Shown: positions 1 to 8,520, counted from the first letter of the stretch. The stretch: DNA of 32,878 nucleotides from an uncultured Lachnospiraceae bacterium (GCA_948794795.1 CAQGLR010000029.1:13700-46577); one strand, 5' to 3'. Made by a program: numbers and translations. Notes: generated from the sequence alone by a model not told the origin.

Positions 1-180
1 ATATATCCTCAATTTACATAAATGTATACTATTTAACTGCCTTAACTACATTATATATACCCTGCTCTGAATAATATATATCCTCAATTTACATAAATGT
101 ATACTACTTAACTGCCTTAACTACATTATATATACTCCATTTCAGATAACATACTCCCAATTTACATAAACATATATTTA
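1..180. repeat. 75-bp tandem repeat, about 2.4 copies
   Basis: Positions 1-60 recur at 76-135 with one visible difference (ACTATT versus ACTACT). A third, decayed copy starts near 151 and carries CCCAATTTACATAAA. The unit is AT-rich, ends in a run of alternating TA, and has no open reading frame. The array may continue to the left of the window. Its role is unknown; it could be an intergenic repeat family or slippage-prone spacer. Confidence 0.85.
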
Positions 181-445
181 ACTATTTAAATTCCAGCCTG
201 TAGTCCTTTTCCATATAACAATTCCCAGTTTTCATACATATATCTGTACAACTGCTTAAAGCCAAGCAGATATCCGCAATCCACATTGCCTGCAACCAGG
301 CATTGGCAGCTTGCCCAACAAGAACCAACCTCATTGCCACTTTGCTTAGTCTTGGCTCCTGCCAGGTTAATCAAGCCCTGGTAAACCAGACCCTCTGCTT
401 AAGAAACGTGTATTTTAAAGTGATGGCTTAATAAGGTTAAAACCC

Positions 446-1288
446 TTATACCTGTTCCAGACAGCGTTTCTCCATATATCCCGCCATTATTTCCCTTATT
501 TCCTTGAATTGTTCCTTTGTATTATTATTGCATGTCCTAAAATTCATAAGTTTATCTAAATAACCTTGCTCCTGTGCAATACGCAGGCTTACAGGAAATA
601 CAAGCTCAAACGCAAGAGCTATATGTCCAGCTATATGGTCAGCAGGTGTTTTCTTAAGACTACGTAAAACTGCATGCTGTTCCTTTATAGCTTGCATGAC
701 ATCAGCAGAAATCCCAGCATTAACTGCATCCTCATTGCTAACTTTATATATAATTCCAATAGGAGTATCATTTATCACTTTAAATATATCAATTTTATCT
801 GCATCCCTTATTATATTACAAAACAACACAGTCCGTCCATCCAGGCCTTCCTCAATCCTGTAAGCACTATGGTTCCATATTGCTTTTCTTATAATTCCAA
901 TATCTGTAAGATTGCCATCCTTACTTGTATCCTTACATATATCTACATTATTTCCTATATATCCAGAGATTTCTCCATCATCAAATAATATCTCTGCTGC
1001 ATAATGTGCATGGTCAATCGAATCAGCATCCGAAAATGTGCCATACTTCCTAAGCTGTTCAAAACGTCCCACATCATGAAGCATACCTATAAGCCATGCC
1101 ATATCTACATCATAACTAGAAAGACCAAGGTCTTTTGCTATTTTATCACACAAATCTGCCACACGGTATGTATGCTCTATTTTTAACTTTATTTTATCAT
1201 TATCCACATCATAATTACCAGTGTATCTTGCAAATCCAGCCTTAACTTTTTGCCTGTCTATTACCAGCTTGTCCACCAAATCCCCCAT
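446..1288 (-). CDS. HD-domain metal-dependent phosphohydrolase
   Basis: This gene encodes a protein of about 280 aa of the HD superfamily, whose members are usually cytoplasmic metal-dependent phosphohydrolases acting on nucleotides or second messengers. Visible metal ligands (counted from the ATG at 1288) are H39 in EHTYRV, the H71-D72 pair in GMLHDVGR, histidines 93-95 in DHAHYAAE, and a late aspartate in RDADKID near residue 160. A TTG at 1315 extends the frame by nine residues, but it overlaps the U-run of an upstream hairpin and has no Shine-Dalgarno. The ATG also lacks a clear one, so the start is uncertain. The gene lies downstream of the ankyrin pair on the same strand, across a terminator-like element. 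The substrate cannot be told from sequence. Confidence 0.85.
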   Translation of the reverse strand: MGDLVDKLVIDRQKVKAGFARYTGNYDVDNDKIKLKIEHTYRVADLCDKIAKDLGLSSYDVDMAWLIGMLHDVGRFEQLRKYGTFSDADSIDHAHYAAEILFDDGEISGYIGNNVDICKDTSKDGNLTDIGIIRKAIWNHSAYRIEEGLDGRTVLFCNIIRDADKIDIFKVINDTPIGIIYKVSNEDAVNAGISADVMQAIKEQHAVLRSLKKTPADHIAGHIALAFELVFPVSLRIAQEQGYLDKLMNFRTCNNNTKEQFKEIREIMAGYMEKRCLEQV

Positions 1289-1316
1289 TCCATAAAATAT
1301 ATATTTATAAAACAAA

Positions 1317-1366
1317 ATGCCATAGCATAAATGGCATCTAATACCAATTATATACTATGGCACATT
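1317..1366 (-). terminator. Terminator/attenuator with two alternative hairpins
   Basis: On the minus strand, TGCCATAG (1362-1355) can pair with CTATGGCA (1325-1318), followed by TTTTGTTTT. Inside the loop a second arm, ATGCCAT (1337-1331), can pair instead with ATGGCAT (1323-1317). The two stems share their 3' arm and so exclude each other. The element separates the ankyrin genes from the HD gene and could end the first transcript or attenuate the second. The plus strand also has a T-run after the outer stem. Confidence 0.6.
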
Positions 1367-1494
1367 TTTGTAAAGCAGAAATCAAAAAATAAATTATAAA
1401 TCCATAAACTGCCAGAACTGATATACAGCAAGCCTTTAACTACAAAATCCAGACATATATCCATTGCCTGCCCTGTCTGGCTTGCCAGATGTGC

Positions 1495-3558
1495 TTAACC
1501 CTGGATACCGTCCATTATATCAAGCAATGTATCATACCCCTTCTCCACTGCTATCTGCAATGGCGTTATACCCTGGTTATCTGCTTTGTTATAATCTGCA
1601 CCTTTCTTTATAAGAAAACGTGCTGCTTCCTGGTTTCCATACCTCAATGCATAATGCAATGCGTTGTCCCCGCTGTTATTAGAAATATTTACATCTGCAC
1701 CTGCACGCACCAGCTCTTTTACTACGCCTTTATAACAAAAATTCTGTGTATTTAAAATTAATGCTGTATTACCGTTGTTATCTGTATGGTTTACATCTGC
1801 ACCCTTTTCCAGAAACAATGGAAGAAGAGCCATGTTAGTATTAATATCCATATACTGCAGCAGCATAAGAGGAGTCTTACCATCATTCCTTGCTATATCA
1901 ATATTCTTCAATTCTTTTATTACTGCTGCCCTCTCTTCTTGTTTTAAATCCCTGCCAAACTTATTTTTCATAACTGCAAGATGTGCAGGTATTTCACCGT
2001 CTACATTCTGTATAGAATCATCTGCGCCACTTTCTTCCAGGATTTTTGCTGCTTCTGTGCTTCCATATATACACGCAGTATGAAGTGGTGTATTTCCTGG
2101 GGTTGCCGGGCTGTCTTCAGTTATATTTACATCCACACCTTTTTCTATCATAACCCTAAGCATATCATAATGGTTATTCCTTGCCGCCCAATGTAATGCT
2201 GTAGTTCCTGAATTATCTACATATTCCATGGATTCCTTTGAAAAAAGCTTTGCTGCATTTTCAAAATAGTCATCTTTTCCACCATAAAGCATATTTCTTT
2301 TATGCAATGAAGCTACAATACATGCGGGTGTACGTCCCTTTATAAGAGGTTTGTCCATATTAATTCCAAGACTTTCCAGCTTCTCTATAATACCTGTCCC
2401 ATAATTGCCAGCAAGACATTCATCACGCAGGCAGGTTACAGTACCTCCACTATGTACAGGAGCGGTAAAGTCTATTCCATAATCCATACATATATCAATT
2501 ACCTGGTATCTTTTATCATTAATCATAGCACTATAAAATATACTTGAAATACACCTTATTTCATCATCATCATCTGTATCCACCTGGCTTATAAGTTTCT
2601 TTGCAAGATAAAGTGCTGCAGTAATATTATCCCTGTTATCTTCTGAAATACTGGCAAATGCATTACTTGTAATACGGCTAAAATTATTTAAATCCATATT
2701 ACCAGCTTCACAATCCCCTTCTGCCCCGTTTTCCTTTAAAAACATACATAGTGCATCATTATAACATTTCTTTGCAAGCTGTAATGGCGTCTCTCCTTCA
2801 TTATTCGCTTTATTTACATCAATTCCACATCTGGTAAGCCTGAAAGCTGCAGTTATATGCCGGTTATAAATTGCCATCATAAGAAGTGTATTTCCATTCC
2901 CATCAATATAATCTATATCTGCACCTTTTTCAATAAAGACATCTGAAAGTGCCCAGGAAATATTTGTATTACTGCCATTAAGCATAAATACAAGTGGTGT
3001 CATTCCATTTATATCCTTTTTATTTATACAATCTGGCAGCAGGCGGGCAATAGCTTCCCTCTGTTCCAGGCTTTTACCCTGGCACTCGTACGCATGCTGG
3101 ATACCATGTATATAGTGGCAGGCAAGATAATGATATGCATTCTTTCCATCCTGGCTGCAGATTGTACCATCTGCACCATTCTGTACCAACAGCTCTGCCA
3201 TTGCAAAGTTTCCATAACAACATGCAAGCATAAGCGGAGTTATACCTCTTCCCTTGCCATCAGTTATATTAATATCTATATCTGTAACTTCCAGTATCTT
3301 TTTAACAGAATTATAAAAATTATGCCAGACCAGCATATGGAATAATGACAGTCCCATGTTTCCTGCTGGCTTAGATATTATATCTGCACTACAGCCATTA
3401 ATACACTCTTCTATATCTTGTATCTGCTCATCTGTAAATACATTAAACCTGTACATACTGTTACTGCTTTCTTTACTATCCTCCCACCACGGTATATACT
3501 TACATCTGTTACTCTCACAGGAACTAACCAGTAAATCCGTTAATTCTTTTACATCCAT
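1495..3558 (-). CDS. Large ankyrin-repeat protein (687 aa)
   Basis: A 687-aa protein made largely of ankyrin repeats, with no signal peptide or transmembrane segment seen, so it is probably cytoplasmic. Repeats with the consensus TPLH/A..G......LL..GAD recur from about residue 100 (GITPLMLACCYGN) to the C-terminus (ITPLQIAVEKGYD). Several are degenerate, and there is a non-repeat stretch around residues 285-345 containing an acidic DTDDDDE segment. The first ~60 residues (WWEDSKESSNS...) are not ankyrin-like. The start has a ribosome site AAGGGG eight bases upstream. The gene follows a second ankyrin gene by 22 bp and is surely co-transcribed with it. Ankyrin arrays bind proteins; the partner is unknown. 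Bacterial ankyrin proteins occur as immunity proteins, effectors and scaffolds, and nothing here decides between these. Confidence 0.9.
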   Translation of the reverse strand: MDVKELTDLLVSSCESNRCKYIPWWEDSKESSNSMYRFNVFTDEQIQDIEECINGCSADIISKPAGNMGLSLFHMLVWHNFYNSVKKILEVTDIDINITDGKGRGITPLMLACCYGNFAMAELLVQNGADGTICSQDGKNAYHYLACHYIHGIQHAYECQGKSLEQREAIARLLPDCINKKDINGMTPLVFMLNGSNTNISWALSDVFIEKGADIDYIDGNGNTLLMMAIYNRHITAAFRLTRCGIDVNKANNEGETPLQLAKKCYNDALCMFLKENGAEGDCEAGNMDLNNFSRITSNAFASISEDNRDNITAALYLAKKLISQVDTDDDDEIRCISSIFYSAMINDKRYQVIDICMDYGIDFTAPVHSGGTVTCLRDECLAGNYGTGIIEKLESLGINMDKPLIKGRTPACIVASLHKRNMLYGGKDDYFENAAKLFSKESMEYVDNSGTTALHWAARNNHYDMLRVMIEKGVDVNITEDSPATPGNTPLHTACIYGSTEAAKILEESGADDSIQNVDGEIPAHLAVMKNKFGRDLKQEERAAVIKELKNIDIARNDGKTPLMLLQYMDINTNMALLPLFLEKGADVNHTDNNGNTALILNTQNFCYKGVVKELVRAGADVNISNNSGDNALHYALRYGNQEAARFLIKKGADYNKADNQGITPLQIAVEKGYDTLLDIMDGIQG

Positions 3559-3580
3559 TATTGCACCCCTTAAATTATAT

Positions 3581-4555
3581 TTAATTTTCTGCTCCTGCCT
3601 CCAGAAGCTTTTCTACTATATCATTATTTCCATTTGCTGTAGCATAATAAAGTGCTGTATAACCTGCTGTATCCGTATATGTAAAATCTGCCCCATTTTC
3701 CAGCAATATACCTGTAATATAATTATTGCCTCTCTTTGCTGCTATAATAAGTGCCGTTTCACCTGCCTCATTACGCATATCAGCCTTTGCACCATATCCA
3801 ATAAGCTTTTTCACAAGATGCTCATTTTCATTATCTGCTGCCAGATGCAGAGGCACACAGCCATAACTTCCACTAATATTTGCATCTGCACCTGCTTCAA
3901 GCAAAAGTTCTGCAACCATAAGATTGTCCTGCATTACAGCAATATACAACGGTGTAAGCTTTTCATCATTACGCGCATTAATATCAATACCACCTTTAGC
4001 AAGTATCTCCTTTACCATCTCCCCCTGTCCATTGTAACAGGCATGGTGGAGAGGCATATTACCAAAAGAATCAGCATTACCCATGCTTTCCTGTGACAGG
4101 CTTTCCATAAGCTGGACAAGCCCAAGTGCATTAGCATAATCAAATGCATTACGTCCTTGGTTATCCATAATTGTTGCATCGGCCCCAATGCTTATAAAAT
4201 ACTTTGCTGCTTCTGCCTTTTTTGCTTCAATAGCATAAACCAGGGCTGTCCTGCCCTGCTTATCTGTAGCATTAATATCTGCACCTGCATCTGCTAGAAG
4301 CTTAATAATCTCCTTATTTCCAGAAACTGCTGCCATATGAAGCGGTGTAACACTCTGGTTAGAAATTATATTTACATCTGCTTCTTTACTAATAAGCTGT
4401 TTTACAATATCCCTGTACCCCTTTTTACAGACATAGTGAAGGGGTGCCAGTCCCATCTCATCTACTGCGTTTACATTAATTCCTTCCTTTTTCAGGAATG
4501 TTGCCACAACACCCTTCTGTCCATTCTGGCAGGCTTTCAATAATAGCTTTTCCAT
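3581..4555 (-). CDS. Ankyrin-repeat protein (324 aa)
   Basis: A 324-aa protein consisting almost entirely of about nine ankyrin repeats, for example TPLHMAAVSGN, MPLHHACYNGQ and VPLHLAADNEN, each followed by the LL..GAD turn. There is no signal peptide or membrane segment. An in-frame ATG at 4573 gives six more residues, but GGAGGA lies nine bases before the ATG at 4555, which makes 4555 the better start. It is the first gene of a two-gene unit, with 22 bp to the larger ankyrin gene downstream. A perfect 8-bp inverted repeat sits just upstream at 4572-4593. A paralogue pair of differing length suggests duplication and divergence. The binding partner is unknown. Confidence 0.9.
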   Translation of the reverse strand: MEKLLLKACQNGQKGVVATFLKKEGINVNAVDEMGLAPLHYVCKKGYRDIVKQLISKEADVNIISNQSVTPLHMAAVSGNKEIIKLLADAGADINATDKQGRTALVYAIEAKKAEAAKYFISIGADATIMDNQGRNAFDYANALGLVQLMESLSQESMGNADSFGNMPLHHACYNGQGEMVKEILAKGGIDINARNDEKLTPLYIAVMQDNLMVAELLLEAGADANISGSYGCVPLHLAADNENEHLVKKLIGYGAKADMRNEAGETALIIAAKRGNNYITGILLENGADFTYTDTAGYTALYYATANGNNDIVEKLLEAGAEN

Positions 4556-4571
4556 TGACTCCTCCATCCGC

Positions 4572-4593
4572 ATGGCAATCTTTGTATTGCCAT
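4572..4593. promoter_or_regulatory. Inverted repeat before the ankyrin genes
   Basis: ATGGCAAT (4572-4579) and ATTGCCAT (4586-4593) form a perfect 8-bp inverted repeat around a 6-base loop, ending about 16 bases before the chosen ATG and covering the alternative upstream ATG. As DNA it could be an operator; as RNA it would form a hairpin in the 5' leader close to the ribosome site. Which of these it is cannot be told from sequence. Confidence 0.45.
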
Positions 4594-4753
4594 CATGCTT
4601 CTATAATATTTATAAATATACCTTTTGTACACGACTGTCTGGACACCCGGTGACATATATACAATCTGCCTCTGGATGTCCTTGCAGGTTATAACAAACT
4701 ATGCCACTAACTGGTGCCATATATCTCCATCACTTATACAGTTTATACTATAC

Positions 4754-4801
4754 AAAAAGCAGCATAGCCAGAAATATTAAACCTTCCTGTTATGCCGCTT
4801 C
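4754..4801 (-). terminator. Terminator of the FlxA-like gene
   Basis: On the minus strand, AGCGGCATA (4799-4791) pairs with TATGCTGCT (4767-4759) with one G-U pair, followed directly by TTTTTGT. It begins five bases after the stop of the FlxA-like gene, as expected for an intrinsic terminator. Confidence 0.7.
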
Positions 4802-4805
4802 TATA

Positions 4806-5582
4806 TTAGAACTGGATATCAACGTTAGAGAAAAACTTTCCTTTATTATACATATCTATCTGTTTCTTTGCTGTAAGGTCCGGTGATGCCATATTTGCTG
4901 TTTCCTTTACAACATCAGGTTTTGCCTGGTTTGTTTTGTTACCAGCTTTATCTACAGCCTGGCTTACCTGCCTTATTTCCTGGACAGCACTTCCAAGAGT
5001 ACCCATCTTTGAACCAGAAATCTTTACTACCTTATTTTTAAGGGACTCAATCTCCTCTTTCTTGCCTTCTACATAGCCTCCAGTTTCCGCCGACTGCCTG
5101 ATTTCCCCTTCAAGCACACTAATCCTTCTTTCAAGCCCGCCAGCAACACTGTCCTGTACCCTGGCACGCTCTAGTGAGGCATCTGCTGAAACCATTGCTT
5201 TCATATGGTTTGAAGACATTTTCTCAGGTTGTGGTTCCAATTCTTCTTTTACATCAGCTACATTTCCCTGTTGTTGCTGTTCTTCCTGTTTCTGTCTCTC
5301 TTTACTGGCCTCAGCCGCTTTTTGTTGTTTCTCCCTGCGCATCTCCATCTTATGTTCCCTGAGCATATTGTTCAGTTCCATAATCTGTTTCTGGATTTCC
5401 TTACGCTTCTCTGCCTTTTCCTCCTGGCTGATATTATTATCAGAAGATAATTTCTGAAGCTGGCTCTGTGCACTTGCAATCTGGTTCTGGTAGTTCTTAG
5501 TTTCAGGGTCAGCAGCAGCCTGGTTCATTGTATTATTATTAACTTGTTGTATTTCCATTTTTTCAGGTCCGTTAATTTTCAT
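4806..5582 (-). CDS. FlxA-like coiled-coil protein
   Basis: A 258-aa soluble protein with a long charged coiled coil near residues 25-95 (IQKQIMELNNMLREHKMEM, then a K/E/Q-rich run with four consecutive glutamines). It has no signal peptide. The N-terminal third, with a paired Q/L-rich helix and the segment EEKAEKRKEIQKQI, resembles the FlxA-like family, whose E. coli namesake is controlled by the flagellar sigma factor; the function is not established. AGGAGG touches the ATG at 5591 with no spacing, but it lies nine bases from the ATG at 5582, so the latter is preferred (MKINGPEKMEIQ). No flagellar genes are visible in the window. A terminator follows at 4754-4801. Confidence 0.7.
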   Translation of the reverse strand: MKINGPEKMEIQQVNNNTMNQAAADPETKNYQNQIASAQSQLQKLSSDNNISQEEKAEKRKEIQKQIMELNNMLREHKMEMRREKQQKAAEASKERQKQEEQQQQGNVADVKEELEPQPEKMSSNHMKAMVSADASLERARVQDSVAGGLERRISVLEGEIRQSAETGGYVEGKKEEIESLKNKVVKISGSKMGTLGSAVQEIRQVSQAVDKAGNKTNQAKPDVVKETANMASPDLTAKKQIDMYNKGKFFSNVDIQF

Positions 5583-5591
5583 TCTAACCAT

Positions 5592-5930
5592 CCTCCTTTC
5601 CTTATAAAACTGAAATGCTGCTTATGACAGCTATACCATAAACAAGAGCTGGCGGCTCCGCACTTTTGTATTTACAAAACTGTTGCCTTTATCCATAATC
5701 CAGGATACTGCTTTAATTTTATAGTAATATATCAAAACATTCTTATGTGTTCTTTATTCCAGCTAAAACCTGTATTCTGCAGAAGCTAGAAATCCACGTA
5801 CCAGGAACCAGGGGAGAACTTCCCCAGGAAAGTGTCTTAATTCCATTATATACCAAAACTACAAGATTGAAAATACCCAAACCAATATTTTTTCACTATT
5901 TACAGCCGCCAAAACCGGCATGGAGGATTA
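5592..5930. other. Intergenic stretch, no gene seen
   Basis: About 340 bp between the FlxA-like start and the MFS stop. The only structure noticed is a short hairpin at 5811-5827 (GGGGA and TTCCCC around a 4-base loop, with flanking CC/GG) and a GC-rich patch near 5645-5660. No sigma-28-like promoter for the FlxA-like gene could be made out. A plus-strand open frame at 5747-5947 has no ribosome site and looks non-coding. Confidence 0.5.
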
Positions 5931-7172
5931 TTATGAAAATTTCCTGAAAATATTTTTTGCACGTACAGCAATTACCAAAGAAACTGCACCCGCAAATAAA
6001 ATTACAATAAATTCATAATTCTTACAGACTTTAAATAATACGCCATACATTGCATTGCCAGCTGGCTGTGCACACATTGAAACAGTAAATATTAAAGATA
6101 TAACTTTTCCAACCAGGTTCTGCGGGGTTCCGGCCTGTACAAATGACATCATCTGTATTGTAAAAATTGTTGAAAATACCATAATAATAAAACAACATAC
6201 TGCTATAACAATATAATTTATGATACCTGGCAGGTCAAATACCAGGACTATTCCCATTGGAAATACACATGCAGCACAAATTATAATTAAATTTCCAGAA
6301 GATTTTATATCCAGCTTCTTGGCAAAAATACCAGCAAAAATCCCCCCTGCCAGCCCTCCTGCTGCCAGTGCCCCTTCTGCTATGCCACACAGGCGCTTGG
6401 CAAGCACAGCATCAAAACCTAATACCTCCGTTACCATATATGGCAGGGCAACAACAATCATAGATGACAAAAACAAGTTTATGCCACAAATAACTACAAG
6501 CTCTTTTCCAATAACAGGCCTTTCCTCTCTTATAAACTTTATACTTTCTGAAAAGTCCTGCTTTATTATTTGCCAGATACCTATGCCAGGCTCCCGTTTT
6601 ACAAATGGTATTTTAATAAAAAGTTCCATAACTGCAGACAATGTAAAACATATAATACAAACATACAATACAGGTCCTAAACCATATGTACTATATACAA
6701 TCCCGCCAAGTACGGGACCTGATAAAGAAGCAAAAGAACTTATTGCATTAATAATAGAATTAGCTGTCATAAAATAATCTGCATTTACAAGTGCAGGTAC
6801 ACTTGCCTGTACAGAGGGCTGGTATACACCTGCAATACTAAATAAAACCATCATAGTAACTGCTATTAGAAAAACAAGGTCTGTCTTTTCCATAAGCACT
6901 GAAAAAACTATAATAACTGCTGCTGTTAAAAAATCCAGTATAACCATAATATTACGTTTATTTATTCTGTCTGCAATAATTCCACCTATTGGTGACAAAA
7001 GTATTGCAGGAATAAATGCACATGCTGTAACCATGCCATAAAGAGCTGATGACCCTGTATGGTTCAGTAAATACAACGGCAAAGCAAATCTTATTGTTGC
7101 ATTGCCAAAAAGTGAAATAATCTGTCCAATAATAACAAGAGTAAAATCCTTAGAAAATAATTTCTGGTTCAT
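5931..7172 (-). CDS. MFS-family efflux transporter
   Basis: A 413-aa integral membrane protein with about twelve hydrophobic segments, the usual length for the major facilitator superfamily. The loop between helices 2 and 3 reads GGIIADRINKRN, the MFS signature G.laDr.grr. Such proteins exchange drugs or metabolites for protons across the cytoplasmic membrane. Placement just downstream of a TetR gene, with a matching palindrome in its leader, argues for a repressor-controlled drug or toxin exporter rather than nutrient uptake. The ATG at 7172 has GGAGG nine bases upstream. The substrate cannot be predicted from sequence. Confidence 0.88.
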   Translation of the reverse strand: MNQKLFSKDFTLVIIGQIISLFGNATIRFALPLYLLNHTGSSALYGMVTACAFIPAILLSPIGGIIADRINKRNIMVILDFLTAAVIIVFSVLMEKTDLVFLIAVTMMVLFSIAGVYQPSVQASVPALVNADYFMTANSIINAISSFASLSGPVLGGIVYSTYGLGPVLYVCIICFTLSAVMELFIKIPFVKREPGIGIWQIIKQDFSESIKFIREERPVIGKELVVICGINLFLSSMIVVALPYMVTEVLGFDAVLAKRLCGIAEGALAAGGLAGGIFAGIFAKKLDIKSSGNLIIICAACVFPMGIVLVFDLPGIINYIVIAVCCFIIMVFSTIFTIQMMSFVQAGTPQNLVGKVISLIFTVSMCAQPAGNAMYGVLFKVCKNYEFIVILFAGAVSLVIAVRAKNIFRKFS

Positions 7173-7221
7173 TTCTTAAACCTCCATCCTTTCAATCTTA
7201 TTTTGTAAGATTATTATTTTA

Positions 7222-7238
7222 ATACCGCACGGCGGTAT
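7222..7238. promoter_or_regulatory. TetR operator before the MFS gene
   Basis: ATACCG (7222-7227) and CGGTAT (7233-7238) form a perfect palindrome with a 5-base centre, about 50 bases upstream of the MFS ATG. The half-site ATACC/GGTAT also occurs in two palindromes before the tetR gene, though there the halves are spaced three to five bases apart rather than seven between ATACC and GGTAT. Confidence 0.7.
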
Positions 7239-7256
7239 GTATAAAATTATAAATAT

Positions 7257-7283
7257 ATCTGCCTGTTTTCCAAGGCAGATTTT
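7257..7283 (-). terminator. Hairpin between tetR and MFS
   Basis: ATCTGCCT and AGGCAGAT can pair around a 7-8-base loop. On the plus strand the stem is followed by TTTTTAT, on the minus strand by a weaker ATATTTATAAT. It lies between the tetR stop and the MFS operator, so it could partly end the tetR message. As a minus-strand terminator it is weak. Confidence 0.4.
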
Positions 7284-7341
7284 TATAACTAAATATACAT
7301 TTTTTGCAATCTGCTATACCACTTTCCCACTAGAAGACACT

Positions 7342-7995
7342 CTATTTATTCTTCTGGTAAATATCAGCCAGCTCTTGCAACCTGTGTAACATTTCATCAT
7401 CTGCAATATCCAGCCCAAAACCTTCCATCATCTGGCGGAACACCATAAATTTCCTATAAGACTGGTCTGCAGAATTATCAAATATCATAGGATTTGTCCA
7501 GATATTTGCAACAATTATTATCAGTTCTGCTAATTCTGCTGGATAATCTGTCTGTATAGACCCATCTGAAATACCTTGTTCAATAATAGGCTGTATATAG
7601 TATGGTGCTGCTAAATTCACTGTTTCACGGAAAATACTGACAAAGAGGCTTGGATTATTACTTAAATCAGGAGCTGTTGCAAATATATCATCCTGTACAG
7701 GCCTTAAAACAGACTCTTTAAAAATAGCCTTTAATTTTTCCTTTCCTGTAATATCAGTACGGTCACGTATTTCAGCAAGCATCTTATTGGATTCTTCTGT
7801 CATCCTGTCTGTTACAGCCACCAGAATATCCTCTTTTGACCTGAAATGATGATAAATAGCACCCTTGCTAAGCCCGCCCAGGTTGTCAATAATATCTTGT
7901 ATAGAAGTATGTTCATATCCTTTTTCTATAAATAAACGGAAAGCAACATCCAGTATCAGGCTGGCTGTTTCCTCAGGATGTTTATTTCTAGCCAA
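7342..7995 (-). CDS. TetR-family transcriptional repressor
   Basis: A 217-aa regulator, typical TetR length. The N-terminal helix-turn-helix is clear: ILDVAFRLFIEKGYEHTSI, then the recognition region GLSKGAIYHHFRSKEDI near residues 40-60. The C-terminal part would be the ligand-binding and dimer domain. Translation starts at a TTG (7995) with GAGGAGG seven bases upstream; no in-frame ATG precedes the HTH. Two palindromes overlap its promoter and one precedes the MFS gene, so it probably represses itself and the exporter until a ligand binds. The ligand is likely an exporter substrate, but is not known. Confidence 0.92.
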   Translation of the reverse strand: MARNKHPEETASLILDVAFRLFIEKGYEHTSIQDIIDNLGGLSKGAIYHHFRSKEDILVAVTDRMTEESNKMLAEIRDRTDITGKEKLKAIFKESVLRPVQDDIFATAPDLSNNPSLFVSIFRETVNLAAPYYIQPIIEQGISDGSIQTDYPAELAELIIIVANIWTNPMIFDNSADQSYRKFMVFRQMMEGFGLDIADDEMLHRLQELADIYQKNK

Positions 7996-8014
7996 TATTA
8001 TTCCTCCTCACTTT

Positions 8015-8062
8015 CATACTGATGGTATGTTGATATTAACATACCACAGGTATGTTTGTCAA
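8015..8062 (-). promoter_or_regulatory. tetR promoter with two palindromic operators
   Basis: On the minus strand, TTGACA (8062-8057) is followed at 17-18 bases by TTAATAT, a good sigma-A promoter. CATACCACAGGTATG (8040-8054) fills the spacer, and CATACTGATGGTATG (8015-8029) lies just downstream around the start of transcription. Their centres are 25 bp apart. The inner halves also form GGTATGTT and AACATACC around six bases. The layout is that of classical TetR autorepression. Confidence 0.75.
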
Positions 8063-8107
8063 GTACAAAACCAGAACAGATTTTAATAAAAATCCCTATG
8101 TCACATT

Positions 8108-8520
8108 TTATATAAATAATTCATTTACTTTATGGCCGCTACAAGCTTTTTTCATTTTTATGTTGCCTGCTGTAAGCAGCATTTTACTAACATTCCGGGC
8201 ATTCTGTGGACAGATGGCAATACAACGCATACATGAAATACATTTCCCATAATCTGTTTCAGATGGTAAATTAACTGGAATTGCCCCAACAGGACATTTA
8301 TCTGTGCAAGCCTTGATACAGCAACACCAGGAACTCTTCCTCCATAAGAAGGAACAGATACTATACAAATATCATCCTCAGAAAATTGAAATTCCTTAAA
8401 ATCTGTTTTCCTTTCTGTAAGGTCAATATAATTACTGTCTGTACAAAATGATTTAGTAAATATATCTGAAACCTTTTTTGTACCTCCAACAGGACTGAAT
8501 ACAATTTCATAAACAGACAT
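8108..8520 (-). pseudogene. EFR1-type ferredoxin-flavodoxin, internally deleted
   Basis: The 5' part encodes a flavodoxin-like start (MSVYEIVFSPVGGTKKVSD ... VSVPSYGGRVPGVAVSR), as in EFR1-family proteins. The 3' part, in another frame, encodes the ferredoxin end: CTDKCPVGAIP, then CISCMRCIAICP and the tail KVNELFI. The roughly 100-120 residues normally between them, including the first cysteines of the first cluster, are missing. The join falls near 8300-8320 and also shifts the frame, so no working protein is expected. The start and tail are well preserved, which suggests a recent event. An intact member of the broader class is at 18498-19259, but it is not a close copy. Confidence 0.85.

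Noticed and set aside
186..374. 62-codon minus-strand frame starting with TTG, rich in Cys and Tyr
   Set aside because: It has no ribosome site, no recognisable domain and lies beside a tandem repeat; composition alone does not support a gene.
3356..4096. 246-codon plus-strand frame rich in Cys, Ile and Ser
   Set aside because: It is opposite the ankyrin genes, has no ribosome site and its composition is what the reverse complement of ankyrin codons produces.
1495..4555. Repetitive DNA signal in the ankyrin genes considered as a CRISPR-like or tandem DNA array
   Set aside because: Periodicity is about 99 bases with diverged DNA and conserved protein repeats, so it is coding ankyrin repeats.
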